In this document: positions 47,251 to 56,859 of the stretch, piece by piece
How positions within the stretch are numbered: position 1 is the first letter of the stretch
Layout: every line of letters starts with the position of its first letter
NCBI RefSeq assembly: GCF_018524365.1
Contig: NZ_JAEKFT010000019.1
Coordinates: 1 to 64,000 of the forward strand
Direction of reading: 5' to 3'
Source of the DNA: Denitromonas iodatirespirans
Lineage (GTDB): Bacteria > Pseudomonadota > Gammaproteobacteria > Burkholderiales > Rhodocyclaceae
DNA: 64,000 bases
Made by a program: the position numbers and the translations under genes
The notes under the pieces: generated by a model
Seen by the model: only the letters and a program-made list of their open reading frames with translations
Databases searched by the model: none
Told to the model about the DNA's origin: nothing

Positions 47251-49217
47251 GCCCCCCGCATCAACCGCTGCTCGGCCAGTTCCAGATTCCCCGGCACGCC
47301 GAGCAGCACCACCACATCACCGGCCTGGATCTCGGTTTCCGGCCCTGGGCTGAGGCCGCGGATATTGCGCCGGCGCACAGCCGAGACGGTGACGTTGAGC
47401 ACCGCCAGATCCAGCTCACCGATGGTCCGTCCCACCGATCCGGCCCCGGGCGGAATGGCCACCGAATGCAGCCGCATCTGCTGCGACTCCGGTCCGTCGA
47501 AGGCATCGTCGGCACCATGGAAAAGGCCTTGCATCAAGGCATAGCGCTGGCTGCGGATCTCGCGGATGCGGCGCAGCACACGATTGATCGGCACCCCGAT
47601 CAGCGCCAGCGCATGCGAGGCGAGCATGATGCTGCCCTCGAAGGCCTCGGTCACCACCTCGGCCGCCCCCGCGTCCGACAGCTTGGCCATCTCGGCCTCG
47701 TCCACCGCCCGCGCCACCACCGGCAAGCCGGGCCGGATCGCCTGCACATGGTGGATCACCCGCAGCGCCGCATCGACACCTGAAAACGACACCACCACCG
47801 CGCTGGCGCGCATCACGCCGGCCGCCTGCAAGGTCTCGTGGCGGGCCGCATCGCCATAGACCACCGTGTCGCCCGCGGCCCCCGCCTCGCGCACCCGCTC
47901 CGGGTCCAGGTCGAGCGCCACATAGGCCACGCCCTCCTGCTCGAAGAAGCGCGCCAGATGCTGGCCGCTGCGCCCGTAGCCGCAGATCACGATATGGCCG
48001 GTGGTGTTCAGGCTCTGTGCGGCGACCCGGGTCAGCTCCATCGAGCGCATCAGCCATTCGGACGCCACGAAGCGCATCACCAGCTTGTCGCTCACCTGCA
48101 CGATCAAGGGCGCCACCAGCATCGACAGCACCAGCGCCGCCACCGTCACCTGCAACAACACCGGCGAGAACAGCGCCAGGCCATCGATCTGCGAAATCAG
48201 CACGAAACCGAACTCGCCGCCGGCGCACAGCCACAGGCCGGTGCGCATGGCGGTGCCGGGCGAGGCGCCGAAAGCCCGCGAAGCGCCGGCCGCCACCGCC
48301 AGCTTGAGCAGCAGCAGCGCGACGACCATCCCGAGCACCAGCGGCAGGTGCACCAGGATCTCGCCCACGTCGAGAAACATGCCGACGGTGACGAAAAACA
48401 GGCCGAGCAGCACATCGCGGAAGGGCTTGATGTCCTCCTCCACTTGATAGCGATACTCGGTTTCCGAGATCAGCATGCCGGCCAGGAAGGCCCCCAGCGC
48501 CAGCGACAGCCCGACCAGCTCACTCAGCCAGGCCAGGCCGAGGGTGATCAGCAGCACGTTGAGCATGAACAGCTCGCCCGAGCGCCGCCGCGCCACCAGC
48601 GTGAACCAGGCGCGCATCAGGCGCTGGCCGAAGACCAGCACCAGCGCCAGCATGGCGGCCGCCTTGAGCGCCGCCACCGACAGCGTCGCCACCAACGCCT
48701 CGCCCGGCTGCGACAGCGCCGGGATCAGGATCAACAGCGGCACCACGGCGATATCCTGGAACAGCAACACGCCGATCACCTCGCGCCCGTGGCGCGATTC
48801 GAGCTCCATGCGATCGGTGAGCAGCTTGGAGAGGATGGCGGTGGACGACATGGTCAGGATGCTGCCCAGCGCGAAGCTCGCCAGCAGACCGATGCCGAAG
48901 GCCCAGCCCAACAAGGTGGCCAGCGCGATCGAGCCGGCCACCTGGGCCGCCCCCAGGCCGAACACGATGCGCTTCATCGCCACCAGGCGCGGCAGCGAGA
49001 ACTCCAGGCCGATCGAGAACATCAGGAAGACGACGCCGAACTCCGCCAGATGGCGCGCGCCATCGGCGTCTTCCATAAGATTCAGCGCATGCGGGCCAAG
49101 CGCGGCGCCGACCAGCAGATAGCCCAGCACCGGCGGCAGGTTGATGCTGCGAAACACGCCCACCACGAGCACCGCGGCCGCCAGCAACAACAAAACCAAT
49201 TCCAGGGTATTGACCAT
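47247..49217 (-). CDS. CPA2-family monovalent cation:proton antiporter with RCK domains (Kef/YbaL type)
   Basis: The 656-residue protein has 12 to 13 membrane helices of the CPA2 fold (VVFLMFSIGLEFSLPRL and ALGAFLAGMLISETEY are typical). A cytoplasmic TrkA-N/RCK domain (HIVICGYGRSGQHLA, a Rossmann nucleotide site) and an RCK-C domain follow. Such proteins exchange K+ or Na+ for protons. No Kef-type glutathione-site partner gene (kefF/kefG) is adjacent. The ATG at 49217 is chosen for its GGAG site over an upstream extension. Confidence 0.88.
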   Translation of the reverse strand: MVNTLELVLLLLAAAVLVVGVFRSINLPPVLGYLLVGAALGPHALNLMEDADGARHLAEFGVVFLMFSIGLEFSLPRLVAMKRIVFGLGAAQVAGSIALATLLGWAFGIGLLASFALGSILTMSSTAILSKLLTDRMELESRHGREVIGVLLFQDIAVVPLLILIPALSQPGEALVATLSVAALKAAAMLALVLVFGQRLMRAWFTLVARRRSGELFMLNVLLITLGLAWLSELVGLSLALGAFLAGMLISETEYRYQVEEDIKPFRDVLLGLFFVTVGMFLDVGEILVHLPLVLGMVVALLLLKLAVAAGASRAFGASPGTAMRTGLWLCAGGEFGFVLISQIDGLALFSPVLLQVTVAALVLSMLVAPLIVQVSDKLVMRFVASEWLMRSMELTRVAAQSLNTTGHIVICGYGRSGQHLARFFEQEGVAYVALDLDPERVREAGAAGDTVVYGDAARHETLQAAGVMRASAVVVSFSGVDAALRVIHHVQAIRPGLPVVARAVDEAEMAKLSDAGAAEVVTEAFEGSIMLASHALALIGVPINRVLRRIREIRSQRYALMQGLFHGADDAFDGPESQQMRLHSVAIPPGAGSVGRTIGELDLAVLNVTVSAVRRRNIRGLSPGPETEIQAGDVVVLLGVPGNLELAEQRLMRGA

Positions 49218-49280
49218 GCGTCTCCAGCCGCTCGTTCTCGATCCTCGGGGCATCCGGCCGGAAGGGCGCCGACGGCCTTC

Positions 49281-49289
49281 TGATATACT
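49281..49289 (+). promoter_or_regulatory. Candidate extended -10 promoter of kdsD
   Basis: TGATATACT fits the extended -10 pattern TGnTATAAT with one mismatch. It lies 38 bases before the kdsD ATG; no clear -35 is seen. Confidence 0.45.
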
Positions 49290-49326
49290 TTTCGCCCAAG
49301 TTTAACCGCATTCCCCGACCCGCCCA

Positions 49327-50316
49327 ATGTCCCGTCCCGTCCCGTTTTCGCCGGAAGACTGCCTGACGCAGGCCCGCCGCGTGCTCGCCATCGAAGCCGC
49401 CGCGGTGGCGGCCTTGGCCGGGCGTCTCGACGCGAGCTTTCCGCGCGCGATCGAGCTCATCCTGGCCGCCCAGGGGCGCGTCATCGTCACCGGCATCGGC
49501 AAGACCGGCCACATCGGCCGCAAGCTGGCCGCCACCCTGGCGAGCACCGGCACCCCGGCCTATTTCGTCCATGCCGCCGAGGCGGCCCACGGCGATCTGG
49601 GCATGATCACCTCGGCCGACGTGGTCATCGCACTGTCGCACTCGGGCAGCAGCAGCGAACTGCTCACCATCGTGCCGCTGGTCAAGCGCCAGGGCGCGCG
49701 GCTGATCGCCATGACCGGCCATCCGGACTCCCCGCTGGCGCGCGAGGCCGACGTCCATCTCGACGCCGGTGTCAGCGAAGAGGCCTGCCCGCTCAATCTG
49801 GCGCCGACCGCCAGCACCACCGCGGCCCTCGCCCTGGGCGACGCGCTGGCCGTGGTGTTGCTCGACGCACGCGGCTTCGGCGAAGCCGACTTCGCCCGCA
49901 GCCACCCCGGCGGCGCCCTCGGCCGGCGCCTGCTCACCCATGTGCGCGACGTCATGCGCAGCGGCGCCGCGCTGCCGCTGGTGAGCCCCGAGGCCAGCGT
50001 CTCCGAGGCCTTGCTGGTGATGTCGCGCGGCGGCATGGGCATGGCCATCATTGCCGACGCCGCGGCCCACCCCGAGGGCATCTTCACCGACGGCGACCTG
50101 CGCCGCGCCCTGGCCGGCACCGGCGACATCCGCCACACCCCGCTCACCGAGCTGATGACCCGCCATCCGCGCAGCATCGGCCCCGACGCCCTGGCCGCCG
50201 AGGCCGCCGCCTTGATGGAGCAGCACCGCATCAACCAGCTGCTCGTGGTCGCCCCCGACGGCGCCCTGGTCGGCGCCCTCAACATGCACGACCTGATGCA
50301 GGCCAAGGTCATCTGA
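49327..50316 (+). CDS. kdsD: Arabinose-5-phosphate isomerase
   Basis: The 329-residue protein has a SIS domain (about 35-180, with GIGKTGHIGRKLAATLASTG and SHSGSSSEL) and two CBS domains. It makes arabinose 5-phosphate for KDO, the inner-core sugar of LPS. It is followed after eight bases by lptC. The phosphatase gene kdsC, which usually lies between them in related genomes, is missing here. Confidence 0.94.
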   Translation: MSRPVPFSPEDCLTQARRVLAIEAAAVAALAGRLDASFPRAIELILAAQGRVIVTGIGKTGHIGRKLAATLASTGTPAYFVHAAEAAHGDLGMITSADVVIALSHSGSSSELLTIVPLVKRQGARLIAMTGHPDSPLAREADVHLDAGVSEEACPLNLAPTASTTAALALGDALAVVLLDARGFGEADFARSHPGGALGRRLLTHVRDVMRSGAALPLVSPEASVSEALLVMSRGGMGMAIIADAAAHPEGIFTDGDLRRALAGTGDIRHTPLTELMTRHPRSIGPDALAAEAAALMEQHRINQLLVVAPDGALVGALNMHDLMQAKVI

Positions 50317-50324
50317 GCCAACGC

Positions 50325-50900
50325 ATGCGCCTGAGCCCCCAGCACCTCTACCCGATCATCGCGCTCACCGTCCTGGCCGGCGGCAGCCTGTGGCTCGACC
50401 GTGTCAGCCAGGATCCGGCCCAGCCGTCCGATCCGGCCGCCCGGCGCGGCCCGGACGTGATCGTCGACACCATGTCCCTGACCCGCTTCGACCTCACCGG
50501 CAAACCGCAATACACCATCGATGCGCGGCAAATGACCCACTACCCGGCCCTGGCGCAATCGCATCTGGACGAACCGGTGGTGCACTACCGGCGCGATGAC
50601 GCCCGCCTGCGCCTGACCGCCGACAGCGGCATCGCCCGCGACGATGGCGAGCGGGTCGACCTCAGCGGCCAGGTCCGCGCCGCGCGCACCCTGCCGAACA
50701 AACCGGTCGCGACCTTCGCCTCCCAATCCCTGGTGCTGTGGCCGAACACCGAACAGGCCAAGTCGATCGACCCGGTGGTGCTGACCCAGGACGGCGCCGA
50801 GGTCCACGGCAACGGCATGACCGCCAACAATCTGTTCGGCGACATCACCCTCACCGGCGGCGTCGTCGCCAACCTGCCCATCAAGCGGAAGCAACCATGA
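50325..50900 (+). CDS. lptC: LPS export protein LptC
   Basis: The 191-residue protein has one N-terminal membrane helix (about 8-24) and the beta-jellyroll of the LptC family, with MSLTRFDLTGKPQYTIDAR and HYPALAQSHLDEPVV as typical stretches. It passes LPS from the LptBFG transporter to LptA. It overlaps lptA by four bases. Confidence 0.9.
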   Translation: MRLSPQHLYPIIALTVLAGGSLWLDRVSQDPAQPSDPAARRGPDVIVDTMSLTRFDLTGKPQYTIDARQMTHYPALAQSHLDEPVVHYRRDDARLRLTADSGIARDDGERVDLSGQVRAARTLPNKPVATFASQSLVLWPNTEQAKSIDPVVLTQDGAEVHGNGMTANNLFGDITLTGGVVANLPIKRKQP

Positions 50901-51421
50901 ACGCTCGCCTCTGTCTGCTCGCCCTCACCGCCAGCCTGTGGGCCGGCCACGCCCTGGCCGAACGCGCCGACCGCAACAAGCCGGTCAATATCGAGGCCGA
51001 CAAGGTCACGGTGGACGAGCGTAAGAAGGTCCATCTGTTCGAAGGCAAGGTCGTCCTCACCCAGGGCACGCTGGAGATCCGCGGCGACACCCTCACCGTC
51101 ACCCAGGACGACGAAGGCTTCCAGAAGGGCGTGGCCACCAGCCAAGGCGACGGCCTGGCACGCTTCAAGCAAAAACGCGACGGCAGCGGCGACTATGTGC
51201 ATGGCCGGGCCGAGCGCATCGAGTACGATGGCCGTACCCAGATGACGCATCTGTATGTCCGCGCCCATGTCACCAGCGGCAAGGACGAAGTCCAGGGCGA
51301 GTTCATCGAGTACGACGGCTACACCGGCCAGTATGTCGTCACCAACAGCAGTTCGAAGTCGGCCAACGGCTCTGGCCGGGTACGGGCCGTCATCCAGCCG
51401 AAGACCCCCGCGCCGGAGTAA
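50897..51421 (+). CDS. lptA: Periplasmic LPS-bridge protein LptA
   Basis: The 174-residue protein has a signal peptide ending near GHALA. Its OstA-type jellyroll begins with [18 protein letters not shown] and continues through [15 protein letters not shown]. It polymerises into the bridge between inner and outer membrane. Coupled to lptC by an ATGA overlap. The next gene is an enoyl-CoA hydratase instead of the expected lptB. Confidence 0.93.
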   Translation: MNARLCLLALTASLWAGHALAERADRNKPVNIEADKVTVDERKKVHLFEGKVVLTQGTLEIRGDTLTVTQDDEGFQKGVATSQGDGLARFKQKRDGSGDYVHGRAERIEYDGRTQMTHLYVRAHVTSGKDEVQGEFIEYDGYTGQYVVTNSSSKSANGSGRVRAVIQPKTPAPE

Positions 51422-51476
51422 CCCGCGGCAACCACAACACGGGGCCGATGCCCCGATGACGACAAGGAGATGTGCA

Positions 51477-52253
51477 GTGAGTTACGAGAACATCCTGGTG
51501 GAGACGCGCGGTCGCGTCGGCCTGATCACCCTGAACCGCCCCAAGGCACTCAACGCCTTGAACGACACGCTGGTCGATGAAATCAGCGCGGCGCTCGACG
51601 CCTTCGAAGCGGACGACGGTATCGGCGCCATCGTCGTCACCGGGTCCGAAAAGGCCTTCGCCGCCGGCGCCGACATCGGCGCGATGGCCAAGTTCTCCTA
51701 CATGGATGCCTACCTGACCGACTACATCACCCGCAACTGGGAACGCATCAAGACCTGCCGCAAGCCGATCATCGCCGCCGTCGCCGGCTACGCGCTGGGC
51801 GGCGGCTGCGAAATGGCCATGGCCTGCGACGTCATCATCGCCGCCGACACCGCCAAGTTCGGCCAGCCGGAAATCAAGCTCGGCATCCTGCCCGGCGCCG
51901 GCGGCACCCAGCGCCTGCCGCGCGCCGTCAGCAAGGCCAAGGCCATGGACATGTGCCTGACCGCCCGCATGATGGATGCCACCGAAGCCGAGCGCGCCGG
52001 GCTGGTCTCGCGCATCGTGCCGGCCGACAAGCTGCTCGACGAAGCCCTGGCCGCCGCCGAGACCATCGCCGGCTTCTCACTGCCGGTGGTCATGATGATC
52101 AAGGAATCGGTCAATCGCGCCTACGAGTCCGGGCTGTCCGAAGGGCTGCTGTTCGAGCGCCGGGTGTTCCACTCCGCCTTTGCCCTCGACGACCAGAAAG
52201 AAGGCATGGCCGCCTTCGTCGAAAAACGCGCCCCGCAGTTCAAGCACCGCTAA
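51477..52253 (+). CDS. Enoyl-CoA hydratase (crotonase family)
   Basis: The 258-residue protein has the crotonase oxyanion-hole segment [10 protein letters not shown], the [15 protein letters not shown] helix start, and the first catalytic Glu in GQPEIKLG. At the position of the second catalytic Glu of rat crotonase, the motif AMDMCLT has Asp, a variant common in bacterial homologues. It hydrates enoyl-CoA in beta-oxidation. The start is a GTG with AAGGAG seven bases away. Its neighbour is a phasin gene, suggesting a link to fatty acid or PHA metabolism. Confidence 0.9.
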   Translation: MSYENILVETRGRVGLITLNRPKALNALNDTLVDEISAALDAFEADDGIGAIVVTGSEKAFAAGADIGAMAKFSYMDAYLTDYITRNWERIKTCRKPIIAAVAGYALGGGCEMAMACDVIIAADTAKFGQPEIKLGILPGAGGTQRLPRAVSKAKAMDMCLTARMMDATEAERAGLVSRIVPADKLLDEALAAAETIAGFSLPVVMMIKESVNRAYESGLSEGLLFERRVFHSAFALDDQKEGMAAFVEKRAPQFKHR

Positions 52254-52482
52254 GTCCCCTCGGGGCGGCCATCGGTCGCCCCGCCTCTCCGGCGCGCCCG
52301 CGCCCGTCACATCGCTGTCACAACCGGCTGACACACTGCAACGGCCGCTAACCGTGCACGCCCGTATCGGCTAACGGCGCGTTCTCCCGCCTTGCGGAGC
52401 GCCCGGATGTCACGAATCGCCAAATCCATGTTTTGTAACAACATCTATCCGACAGCCGGCGTTGTGCGTCGCAACAATTCAG
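52254..52482. other. Intergenic region before the phasin promoter
   Basis: No ORF, strong hairpin or RNA gene is seen in this stretch. It ends with motifs of the type GYAACAA (52437-52443 and 52471-52477). A third copy at 52529-52535 lies downstream of the promoter. These may be regulator half-sites. Confidence 0.3.
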
Positions 52483-52510
52483 TTGACATCGGAATCTCAC
52501 CCCCTATAAT
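52483..52510 (+). promoter_or_regulatory. Strong sigma-70 promoter of the phasin gene
   Basis: Perfect TTGACA (52483-52488) and perfect TATAAT (52505-52510) with a 16-base spacer. Start of transcription is expected near 52517, giving a leader of about 50 bases. Confidence 0.88.
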
Positions 52511-52567
52511 TCGAACCATGACGCATTGCAACAAATCGCTGTGTCCCATTTAACTCAGGAGAAACAC

Positions 52568-53128
52568 ATGTTCGCTACCCCCGAGCAATTCGCCGCCACC
52601 AACAAGGCCAACATCGAATCCGTGCTGACGCTGGCCAACGCCGCCTTCGCCAGTGCCGAGCGTCTGGCCGCACTGAACCTGAACACCGCCCGCGTCTTCC
52701 TGGAAGACGGCGTGGCCAACACCAAGGCCCTGATGGGCGTCAAGGATGTGCAGGAGTTCGTGACCCTGCAGAGCACCCTGGCCCAGCCGGCTGTCGAAAA
52801 GATGGTCGCCTACGCCCGCAGCGTGTACGAGATCGCCACCCAGAGCCAGGACGAAGTGTCCAAGCTGGTCGAAGGTCAGATCGCTGAAGTGAACAAGGGT
52901 GTTGCCGACGCGCTGGACAAGGCTGCCAAATCCGCCCCCGCCGGTTCCGACGTGGCCGTGGCCGCCGTCAAGTCCGCCATCGCTGCTGCCAACTCCGCCT
53001 ACGACAGCATGAACAAGGCTGCCAAGCAGGTTGCCGAGATCGCTGAAGCCAACGTTGCCGCTGCCACCAGCGCCACCGTCAAGGCTGTGGGCACCGCCCA
53101 GAAAGCCGGCACCAAGAAAGCTGCCTAA
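52568..53128 (+). CDS. phaP: Phasin (phasin_2 family polyhydroxyalkanoate granule protein)
   Basis: The 186-residue, helix-rich, Ala-rich protein begins MFATPEQFAATNKANIES, the typical betaproteobacterial phasin start, and ends in a Lys/Ala tail. Phasins coat PHA granules. An AGGAG site lies seven bases before the ATG, the promoter is consensus, and a strong terminator follows, so high expression is expected. It shows that the organism makes PHA. Confidence 0.93.
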   Translation: MFATPEQFAATNKANIESVLTLANAAFASAERLAALNLNTARVFLEDGVANTKALMGVKDVQEFVTLQSTLAQPAVEKMVAYARSVYEIATQSQDEVSKLVEGQIAEVNKGVADALDKAAKSAPAGSDVAVAAVKSAIAAANSAYDSMNKAAKQVAEIAEANVAAATSATVKAVGTAQKAGTKKAA

Positions 53129-53150
53129 TCGGCTGACTTGATGTCGAGAA

Positions 53151-53177
53151 GACCCCGCCGCGGCGGGGTCTTTTTTT
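53151..53177 (+). terminator. Intrinsic terminator of the phasin gene
   Basis: A perfect 20-base palindrome (GACCCCGCCG and its complement) followed by seven T residues, 22 bases past the stop. Confidence 0.93.
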
Positions 53178-53461
53178 GCCTGTCCGCCCCCGGATCTCAG
53201 GCACCCAGGCCACACCCGCGGGCGGCCGCGAAGCCGTGACCGGGGCGCTCACCCCGCGCGCTGCAGGCGGCAGCGGCGGACAACCCCCTTTGCTCGCGCC
53301 ATCCAGGAAACAAGAAGGAATACGCCAAGCCCACCGGGTCGCGGCTGAGATTGCCGCTCGGTGCGCGCCAAGCCCGGAGCACCTCAACCGAACGCCGGCG
53401 ACGCGCACTTACCGGAACAGCCGGATGCGTCGACGCGTCCGGCTGCAGGCGAAGGCGGCAC
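53178..53461. other. Intergenic region with nothing recognised
   Basis: This GC-rich 284-base gap lies between the phasin terminator and the convergent plsC stop. Open frames here have no family resemblance or ribosome binding sites, and no RNA gene is seen. Confidence 0.4.
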
Positions 53462-54205
53462 TCAGGCCGTCCCCTGAACCGCCTCGTCAGGATAGTGCGA
53501 CGGGAACAGGCGCCGCATTTCCCCCTCGATCCAGGCCTCTGCACGACGATTGACCTCGTCCGGCGCCAGACCGGTCGGGTCGATGGCCGGCCCGATGCTG
53601 ACCACGATCTCGCCCGGTTGTTTGACGAAGGCGTTGCGACGCCAGCAATCGCCCGCGTTGTGGGCGATCGGCAGCACCGGCACACCGGCCTTGATGCTCA
53701 GCCAGGCGCCGCCCGGCTTGTAGCGCCGCGTGGTGCCCGGGGCGACGCGCGTGCCTTCCGGGAACACCACCACGTAGAACCCTTCGCTCAAGCGCGCCTT
53801 GCCCTGCTCCGTCACCTGGGTCAGCGCGTCCTTGCCGGCAGCGCGATCGATGGCGATGTTCGGCATCTTGCCCAGCCCCCAGCCGAAGAACGGCAGGCGC
53901 AGCAGCTCGCGTTTGAGCACGAAGCAGATCGGCGGCAGGATGCGCTGCAGCGCGATGGTTTCCCAGGCCGACTGGTGCTTGCACAGCACCACGCAGGGCG
54001 ATTCGGGAATATTCTCGGCGCCGATCACCCGATGGCGGATCCCCAGCAGATAGCGAATGAACCACATGGCGATGGTGGTCCAGCCGCCGATCAGGCGGTA
54101 GCGCAGCTGCGGCGGCAGCGGCGTGCTGAGCATGCCGACCAGCGCGAACACCGGCGTGATGAAGACCAGCACGATGGCAAACAGGGTTGAGCGAATCAGG
54201 GGCAT
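53462..54205 (-). CDS. plsC: 1-acyl-sn-glycerol-3-phosphate acyltransferase
   Basis: The 247-residue protein has an N-terminal membrane segment (about 5-27) and the acyltransferase motifs. Motif I is CKHQSAWE, an HX4E (H77, E82) instead of HX4D. Motif III is VVFPEGTRV, and motif IV is VLPIAHNAGD. It converts lysophosphatidate to phosphatidate. The HX4E variant seems to be a feature of a betaproteobacterial subgroup. The ATG at 54205 is chosen, seven bases after gmhB; an overlapping ATG at 54229 is possible. Confidence 0.88.
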   Translation of the reverse strand: MPLIRSTLFAIVLVFITPVFALVGMLSTPLPPQLRYRLIGGWTTIAMWFIRYLLGIRHRVIGAENIPESPCVVLCKHQSAWETIALQRILPPICFVLKRELLRLPFFGWGLGKMPNIAIDRAAGKDALTQVTEQGKARLSEGFYVVVFPEGTRVAPGTTRRYKPGGAWLSIKAGVPVLPIAHNAGDCWRRNAFVKQPGEIVVSIGPAIDPTGLAPDEVNRRAEAWIEGEMRRLFPSHYPDEAVQGTA

Positions 54206-54212
54206 GGCCAGG

Positions 54213-54746
54213 TCAGTCCAGCAAGGCATCCGCGACGGCGGACAGGTCGGGGAAGATCAGAGTGTCGGGTGGCAGATCGGGGTCTTCGCGGGTCCGCTGG
54301 CCCTTGCCAGTGAGCACCAGATAGGTCTTGCAACCGGCGGCCTGCCCGGCCTGCAGGTCGCGCAGGCTGTCGCCCACCATCGGCACGCCGGTCAGGTCGA
54401 CGTTGAAACGCGATTCGATCTGCCGGAACAGGCCCGGCTTGGGCTTGCGACAGTCGCAGGTGGAATCGGCGGCATGCGGGCAGAAAAAGATCGCGTCGAG
54501 TCGGCCGCCGACCTGGGCCAGCGCCTCGACCATCTTGGCGTGAATGGCGTTGAGCGTATCCATGCCGAACAGGCCGCGACCGACGCCGGACTGGTTGGAG
54601 GCCAGCACCACGCGCCAGCCCGACTGGTTGAGGCGCGCGATGGCCTCGAGCGAGCCGGCGATCGGCACCCACTCGTCGGGCGACTTGATGAACTGGTCGG
54701 AGTCCTGGTTGATGACGCCGTCCCGGTCGAGAATGATCATGTTCAT
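54213..54746 (-). CDS. gmhB: D-glycero-beta-D-manno-heptose-1,7-bisphosphate 7-phosphatase
   Basis: The 177-residue HAD phosphatase has nucleophile D7 and D9 in LDRDGVIN, the SNQSGVGRG loop, and a zinc-binding CPHAADSTCDC cluster typical of GmhB. It removes the 7-phosphate in ADP-heptose synthesis for the LPS core. It lies between glyS and plsC, as in other betaproteobacteria. Confidence 0.94.
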   Translation of the reverse strand: MNMIILDRDGVINQDSDQFIKSPDEWVPIAGSLEAIARLNQSGWRVVLASNQSGVGRGLFGMDTLNAIHAKMVEALAQVGGRLDAIFFCPHAADSTCDCRKPKPGLFRQIESRFNVDLTGVPMVGDSLRDLQAGQAAGCKTYLVLTGKGQRTREDPDLPPDTLIFPDLSAVADALLD

Positions 54747-54774
54747 GCCACCGCCTCCCGGCGAACGAAACGCC

Positions 54775-56859
54775 TCACACCGACAACCGCGACAGGTCGG
54801 CGACCCGGTTCATCTGGCGCGCCAGCGCGGCCAGCAGCGCCAGCCGGTTGGCGCGGATCAGCGGCTCCTCGGCCATCACCATGACGTCTTCGAAGAAGCG
54901 GTCCACCGCCGCGCGCAGGCCGGCCAGCAGCCGCAGCGCCTCGGTATCGTCTTCGTTGTCATAGCAGGCGGCCAGTTGCGGCGACAGCGCATTGAGCTGC
55001 TCGAACAAGGCCTTCTCGGCCGGCTCCTGCAGCAAGGTGACGTCCGGCGCGCCCGGCGGCGTGTCGGTTTTCTTGAGGATGTTGACGATGCGCTTGTTGG
55101 CCGCGGCCAGCGCTTCGGCCTCGGGCAGCGCACGGAAAGCGGCCACCGCGGCCAGCCGTGCCGGCACCCGGTCGATGCGCATCGGGTTGAGCGCCAGCAC
55201 CGCGTCGATCTCTTCGCCGGCGTGGCCGGCTTCGCGCAGCAGATGGCGCAGGCGGTCCTGCATGAAGACGAGCAACGGCTCGGCCACCGGTTCGGTGAGC
55301 GTGTGCGCGTCGAAGCCCTGGACAGCGTCAGCGACAAGGGCCGAGAGGTCGAGCGGCAGCGGCGTTTCCATCAGGATGCGCAGCACGCCGAGCGCCGCGC
55401 GGCGCAGACCGAACGGGTCCTTGTCGCCGGTCGGCACCTGGCCGATGCCGAAGAAGCCGACCAGCGCGTCGAGCTTGTCGGCCAGCGCCACGGCGGCGGC
55501 CACATTGCCCTGCGGCAAGGCATCGCCGGCAAAGCGCGGACGATAATGCGCCTCGATGGCATCGGCCACCATGTCGCCTTCGCCGTCGTTGAGCGCGTAG
55601 TAGCGGCCCATCACCCCTTGCAGTTCGGGAAACTCGCCGACCATGTCGGTCACCAGATCGGCCTTGGCCAGCCGAGCAGCACGCCGCGCGGCCGTCTCGT
55701 CGGCGCCGAGACGGGCGGTGATCTTGCCGGCCAGCGCTTCGAGGCGCCCGACCCGGCCGAGCACGCTGCCCAGCTTGTTGTGATAGACCACGCTGCCAAG
55801 ACGCTCGATGCGATCGGCCAGCGGCTGCTTGCGGTCGGTGTCGAAGAAGAAGCGCGCATCGGCCAGGCGCGGGCGCACCACGCGCTGGTTGCCGGTGATG
55901 ATGTTCGACGGATCCTGCGGCGCCATGTTCGAGACGATCAGGAAGCGGTTGAGCAGCTTGCCCTCGGCGTCGAACAGCGGAAAGTATTTCTGGTTGGCCC
56001 GCATGGTGAGGATCAGGCATTCCTGCGGCACGGCCAGGAAGTCGGCCTCGAATTCGCCCACATACACCGTCGGATGCTCGACCAGCGCGGCCACCTCATC
56101 GAGCAGATCGGCGTACTCGTCGAGGCTGGCGCTCTGCCGGGCCGCCTCGGCGGTGAGCTGCGCCTCGATCTCGGCACGGCGCTCGTCGAAATTGGGGATC
56201 ACCTTGCCTTCGGCCAGCAAGGTGGTTTCGTAGGCATCGGCGTTGGCCACGGCCAGTTCGCCACGGCTCATGAAGCGGTGCCCCATGGTGACGTTGCCGG
56301 CGTCCAGATCCAGCACCCGCCCCGGCACGACGCGTTCGCCATGCATCAGGATGAGCTTGTGCACCGGACGCACGAACTGCGCCTCGCCGGCGCCCCAGCG
56401 CATCACCTTGGGAATCGGCAGTGCCTTGACGGCGATGCCGACCACCTCGGCCAGCACGGCGTCGAGCGAGGCGCCCGGCACCTGGCTGGTGTAGAACAGC
56501 GCCTCGGCCTTGCCGTCCATGCGGCGTTCGAACTTCGGAATCTCGGCCGGATCGATGCCCTTGGCTTCGAGCTTCTTGAGCAGCGGTGCCTTGGGCGTGC
56601 CGTCGGCCTCCAGCGCCACGGCCACCGGCATCAGCTTCTCGGTGACTTCACGCGCGGCGGCGGACTCGCGCACGGCGGCGATGGTTACCGCCAGGCGGCG
56701 CGGCGAGGCGTAGGGGCGGCACACGGCGTCGGCATCGGCCAGATCGCGCGCCACCAGTTCTTCATGAATGCGGCGGGCAAAGGCTTCGCCCAGGCGCGGC
56801 AGGGCCTTGGGCGGCAGTTCTTCGGTGAGCAGTTCGACGAGCAGGGTCGCGTTGGGCAT
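54775..56859 (-). CDS. glyS: Glycyl-tRNA synthetase beta subunit
   Basis: The 694-residue protein matches GlyS from the N-terminal [19 protein letters not shown] to the C-terminal anticodon-binding region. It works in an alpha2beta2 enzyme with GlyQ. The ATG at 56859 shares one base with the glyQ stop, and AAGGAGG lies seven bases before it; the GTG one codon upstream is disfavoured. Confidence 0.97.
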   Translation of the reverse strand: MPNATLLVELLTEELPPKALPRLGEAFARRIHEELVARDLADADAVCRPYASPRRLAVTIAAVRESAAAREVTEKLMPVAVALEADGTPKAPLLKKLEAKGIDPAEIPKFERRMDGKAEALFYTSQVPGASLDAVLAEVVGIAVKALPIPKVMRWGAGEAQFVRPVHKLILMHGERVVPGRVLDLDAGNVTMGHRFMSRGELAVANADAYETTLLAEGKVIPNFDERRAEIEAQLTAEAARQSASLDEYADLLDEVAALVEHPTVYVGEFEADFLAVPQECLILTMRANQKYFPLFDAEGKLLNRFLIVSNMAPQDPSNIITGNQRVVRPRLADARFFFDTDRKQPLADRIERLGSVVYHNKLGSVLGRVGRLEALAGKITARLGADETAARRAARLAKADLVTDMVGEFPELQGVMGRYYALNDGEGDMVADAIEAHYRPRFAGDALPQGNVAAAVALADKLDALVGFFGIGQVPTGDKDPFGLRRAALGVLRILMETPLPLDLSALVADAVQGFDAHTLTEPVAEPLLVFMQDRLRHLLREAGHAGEEIDAVLALNPMRIDRVPARLAAVAAFRALPEAEALAAANKRIVNILKKTDTPPGAPDVTLLQEPAEKALFEQLNALSPQLAACYDNEDDTEALRLLAGLRAAVDRFFEDVMVMAEEPLIRANRLALLAALARQMNRVADLSRLSV

